Origin: Pseudo-nitzschia pungens
Lineage: Eukaryota > Bacillariophyta > Bacillariophyceae > Bacillariales > Bacillariaceae
NCBI GenBank assembly: GCA_037355855.1
Contig: CM074763.1
Location: 5,809,256-5,873,255 of the forward strand
Direction of reading: 5' to 3'
DNA: 64,000 nucleotides
The stretch's first letter is position 1; every line of letters begins with the position of its first letter. The notes under the pieces were generated by a model. The model was not told the origin of the DNA. It saw only the letters and a list, made by a program, of their open reading frames with translations, and did no database searches. A program made the translations under genes and the position numbers. Below are positions 62,476 to 64,000 of the stretch, piece by piece.

Positions 62476-63917
62476 TGTTAACGTTGATGTTATTGTTTAT
62501 TGTCCTCGTCGTTTGTTGATTCTTGTTGTTGTCGAAAACGTTCCTGTTTGTTAAGAGAAAACAGATTGGGGGAAAAGAATTATTTTTTAGTACAGCATCA
62601 ACAAATGGAGGTTCGTTCCTTTTATCAAGCAATTAGTCTACTGCTGGACGAGGAGAGCGTCCCAGAGCAATGGCAAAAAAGAACAGAACAAATCGAATGG
62701 AGGTGCGCTGGAGAGAAAAACTCGACGTGCATCGTCGACCGCTGCAAATGGAAGCACAAGAAAGAAACTTTTTTAAGAGAGGTGCAAAGTAATCTTTTAC
62801 ACTCACAAAATCAAGCAGCAATGGTAAATGGCAGCGATCGTTGTTGTCGTTGTTGTCGTTGTTGTCGTTATTGTCGATCGACAATTGTCTTGTGTTGTGT
62901 TTGCCTTCTGTTTTTTCGGCTTGGTGTTTTTCAGCTTGCGTTGCTGTCGACACGATGATGGGAATTTAAACACATAATTCTTTTAGCTCTATCCTTAAGA
63001 CTTAGGGGAGGAGGGAACTAGCTCATCGATAGGGTAGAATGACAGACGGTGTGAGTTACGCTTTCACGATTATATTTTATGAAAGCGTAAGCTTTTATGC
63101 CGGTATGATCAACAGCAGTAACCTTAAAACCTTACTCGTACCGTAATGCTGTTTTCATTTTTTGCTTTCTCCGAAGACACGCCGGTCGTCCTCCACGAAC
63201 GGCTCTGACAACTCCGATTCAAGGGAAGAACCCGGGACTGAAAACAATCATTATGACGAGTACTTTTGTTCCAATTTGGAGCATACTCTGAAAGATCCGT
63301 GCGTTGCGTATCCGTTGGAAACTCGCGCAATTGTTCTAACAAACCATACTATTCGGATCCAAAGAAAATTCTTTCTTGGTAATTTCATTTGGGTTATATG
63401 TTGACTGCCGGCAACGGATGCTTCCGCCGAGATTTGTCGAGGGAGAGAATTTTCCTTCGGAAAACCAACGGGTTCGGAGGAGTCCGTGTTCATGCTTGTC
63501 CTTACAACATCATAATATTATGCACCGCTCCCTCGATCGTTCATACTCTAGTAGAACCAGCATTACTACAAGTAAATTACCGGTAAGGTTACTTGTATCC
63601 CACCGCTGCAACCTGCAACATCTTCCCTAGCACGTGAAACAAATGCGACGCTCTTTCGTGCATCCCCCACAAATCCAAACCAAGGCGTAATGCACCAACC
63701 CAATACTGGGGACATGCAGCAGCAATACCCACAGAGCGCCTCTAATATTCTGGAAGAAGAAATCCTCCCTCTTCTATTGATCTGTAACGTTGCCATCGGT
63801 ATAGCGATTGTTTCCTTCCTTCGGGGCTAGTCCAACAATTACGCCATCCTTCGTTTCTTCTGTGAAACTCGCACATTTCTCCATCCATCCACCCATCCAT
63901 CAAATTCGACCACCAGA
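62476..63917. other. Spacer right of the recombinase gene
   Basis: Contains a TTGTTGTCG array (62841-62870), an inverted repeat at 63056-63090, and GTAACCTTA words (63117-63140, 63575-63595). No gene recognised. Confidence 0.5.
63056..63090. repeat. 11-bp inverted repeat, possible element edge
   Basis: TTACGCTTTCA (63056-63066) and TGAAAGCGTAA (63080-63090) are perfect complements with a 13-base loop. It sits about 580 bp beyond the recombinase start and could mark a recombination site or right edge; unproven. Confidence 0.6.
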
Positions 63918-64000
63918 ATGAATCAAGTATTGGATTCTCTGGCAGAATGTTCGATGGTCGTACCTTGTGCCAATGCAAAGGACTGGGCCAAGGGCAATAA
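63918..64000 (+). CDS. Probable 5' end of a gene running off the window
   Basis: An ATG at 63918 opens 27 codons (MNQVLDSLAECSMVV...) still open at the window edge. Composition is balanced and non-repetitive with GCC/AAG/GGC codons like the expressed genes here. It is too short to identify. Confidence 0.35.
   Translation, partial: MNQVLDSLAECSMVVPCANAKDWAKGN

Noticed and set aside
1..64000. tRNA genes
   Set aside because: GGTTCGA-type B-box words (for example near 4745, 9509, 49772, 57072) were looked at, but none had a matching A-box and cloverleaf arms.

Overview
The window reads as nuclear DNA of a diatom. Three things point there. Two genes carry bipartite plastid leaders (a signal peptide followed by a Phe-containing ASAFAP-like cleavage motif). 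One gene pairs an 'IHGV'-type CRAL-TRIO region with a DUF6824-like domain, a combination I associate with diatoms. The Ty1/copia element has a diatom-like (CoDi) protease motif. Host genes are sparse, nearly intron-free and rich in low-complexity Ser/Asn/Asp/Thr tracts. The long spacers are filled with short palindromic AT/GC repeats (ACTAGTAC, GTAACCTTAC). No rRNA, tRNA or CRISPR was recognised.

Host genes in order: an F-box-like gene with a frame break (133-1162); a secreted trypsin with a Pro/Ser/Ala/Thr/Lys-rich tail (2365-3945); a predicted thylakoid-lumen SnoaL/DUF2358-like protein (5660-6496, minus); a 592-residue protein of unknown function (8166-9944, minus); a plastid-targeted M1 aminopeptidase of the PepN type (13935-16853); two small membrane proteins with acidic tails (17916-18956 and 22446-23237, both minus); a 1545-residue disordered protein (30192-34829, minus); an acidic unknown (49631-50836); a two-exon CRAL-TRIO/DUF6824-like gene (54300-56635); and the probable start of a gene running off the right edge (63918-64000).

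Three sizeable mobile elements interrupt this. (1) 24459-28495 is a Ty1/copia LTR retrotransposon with two identical 140-bp LTRs and one intact pol-type frame, but no gag and no visible primer-binding site. (2) 35946-48869 is a 12.9-kb Mutator-like element. It has imperfect terminal inverted repeats, a perfect 9-bp target-site duplication (ATGTGGGAC), a MULE transposase on the minus strand, two additional genes with no recognisable function (one of about 1217 residues with an 80-bp intron), and about 3.3 kb of nested tandem arrays. (3) About 58-63 kb holds a Crypton-like tyrosine recombinase gene convergent with a RusA-type Holliday-junction resolvase gene that ends in a SUMO-interaction-like motif.

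Smaller repeats include a nested foldback element (12390-13224), a pair of inverted dispersed repeats bracketing the 592-residue gene, a 23-bp perfect hairpin, a 189-bp minisatellite and a degenerate tandem array at 29.3-29.9 kb.

The best candidates for an undescribed system are the multi-gene, array-bearing MULE and the recombinase plus RusA pair. Both are inferred from reading the sequence; no database search was possible.
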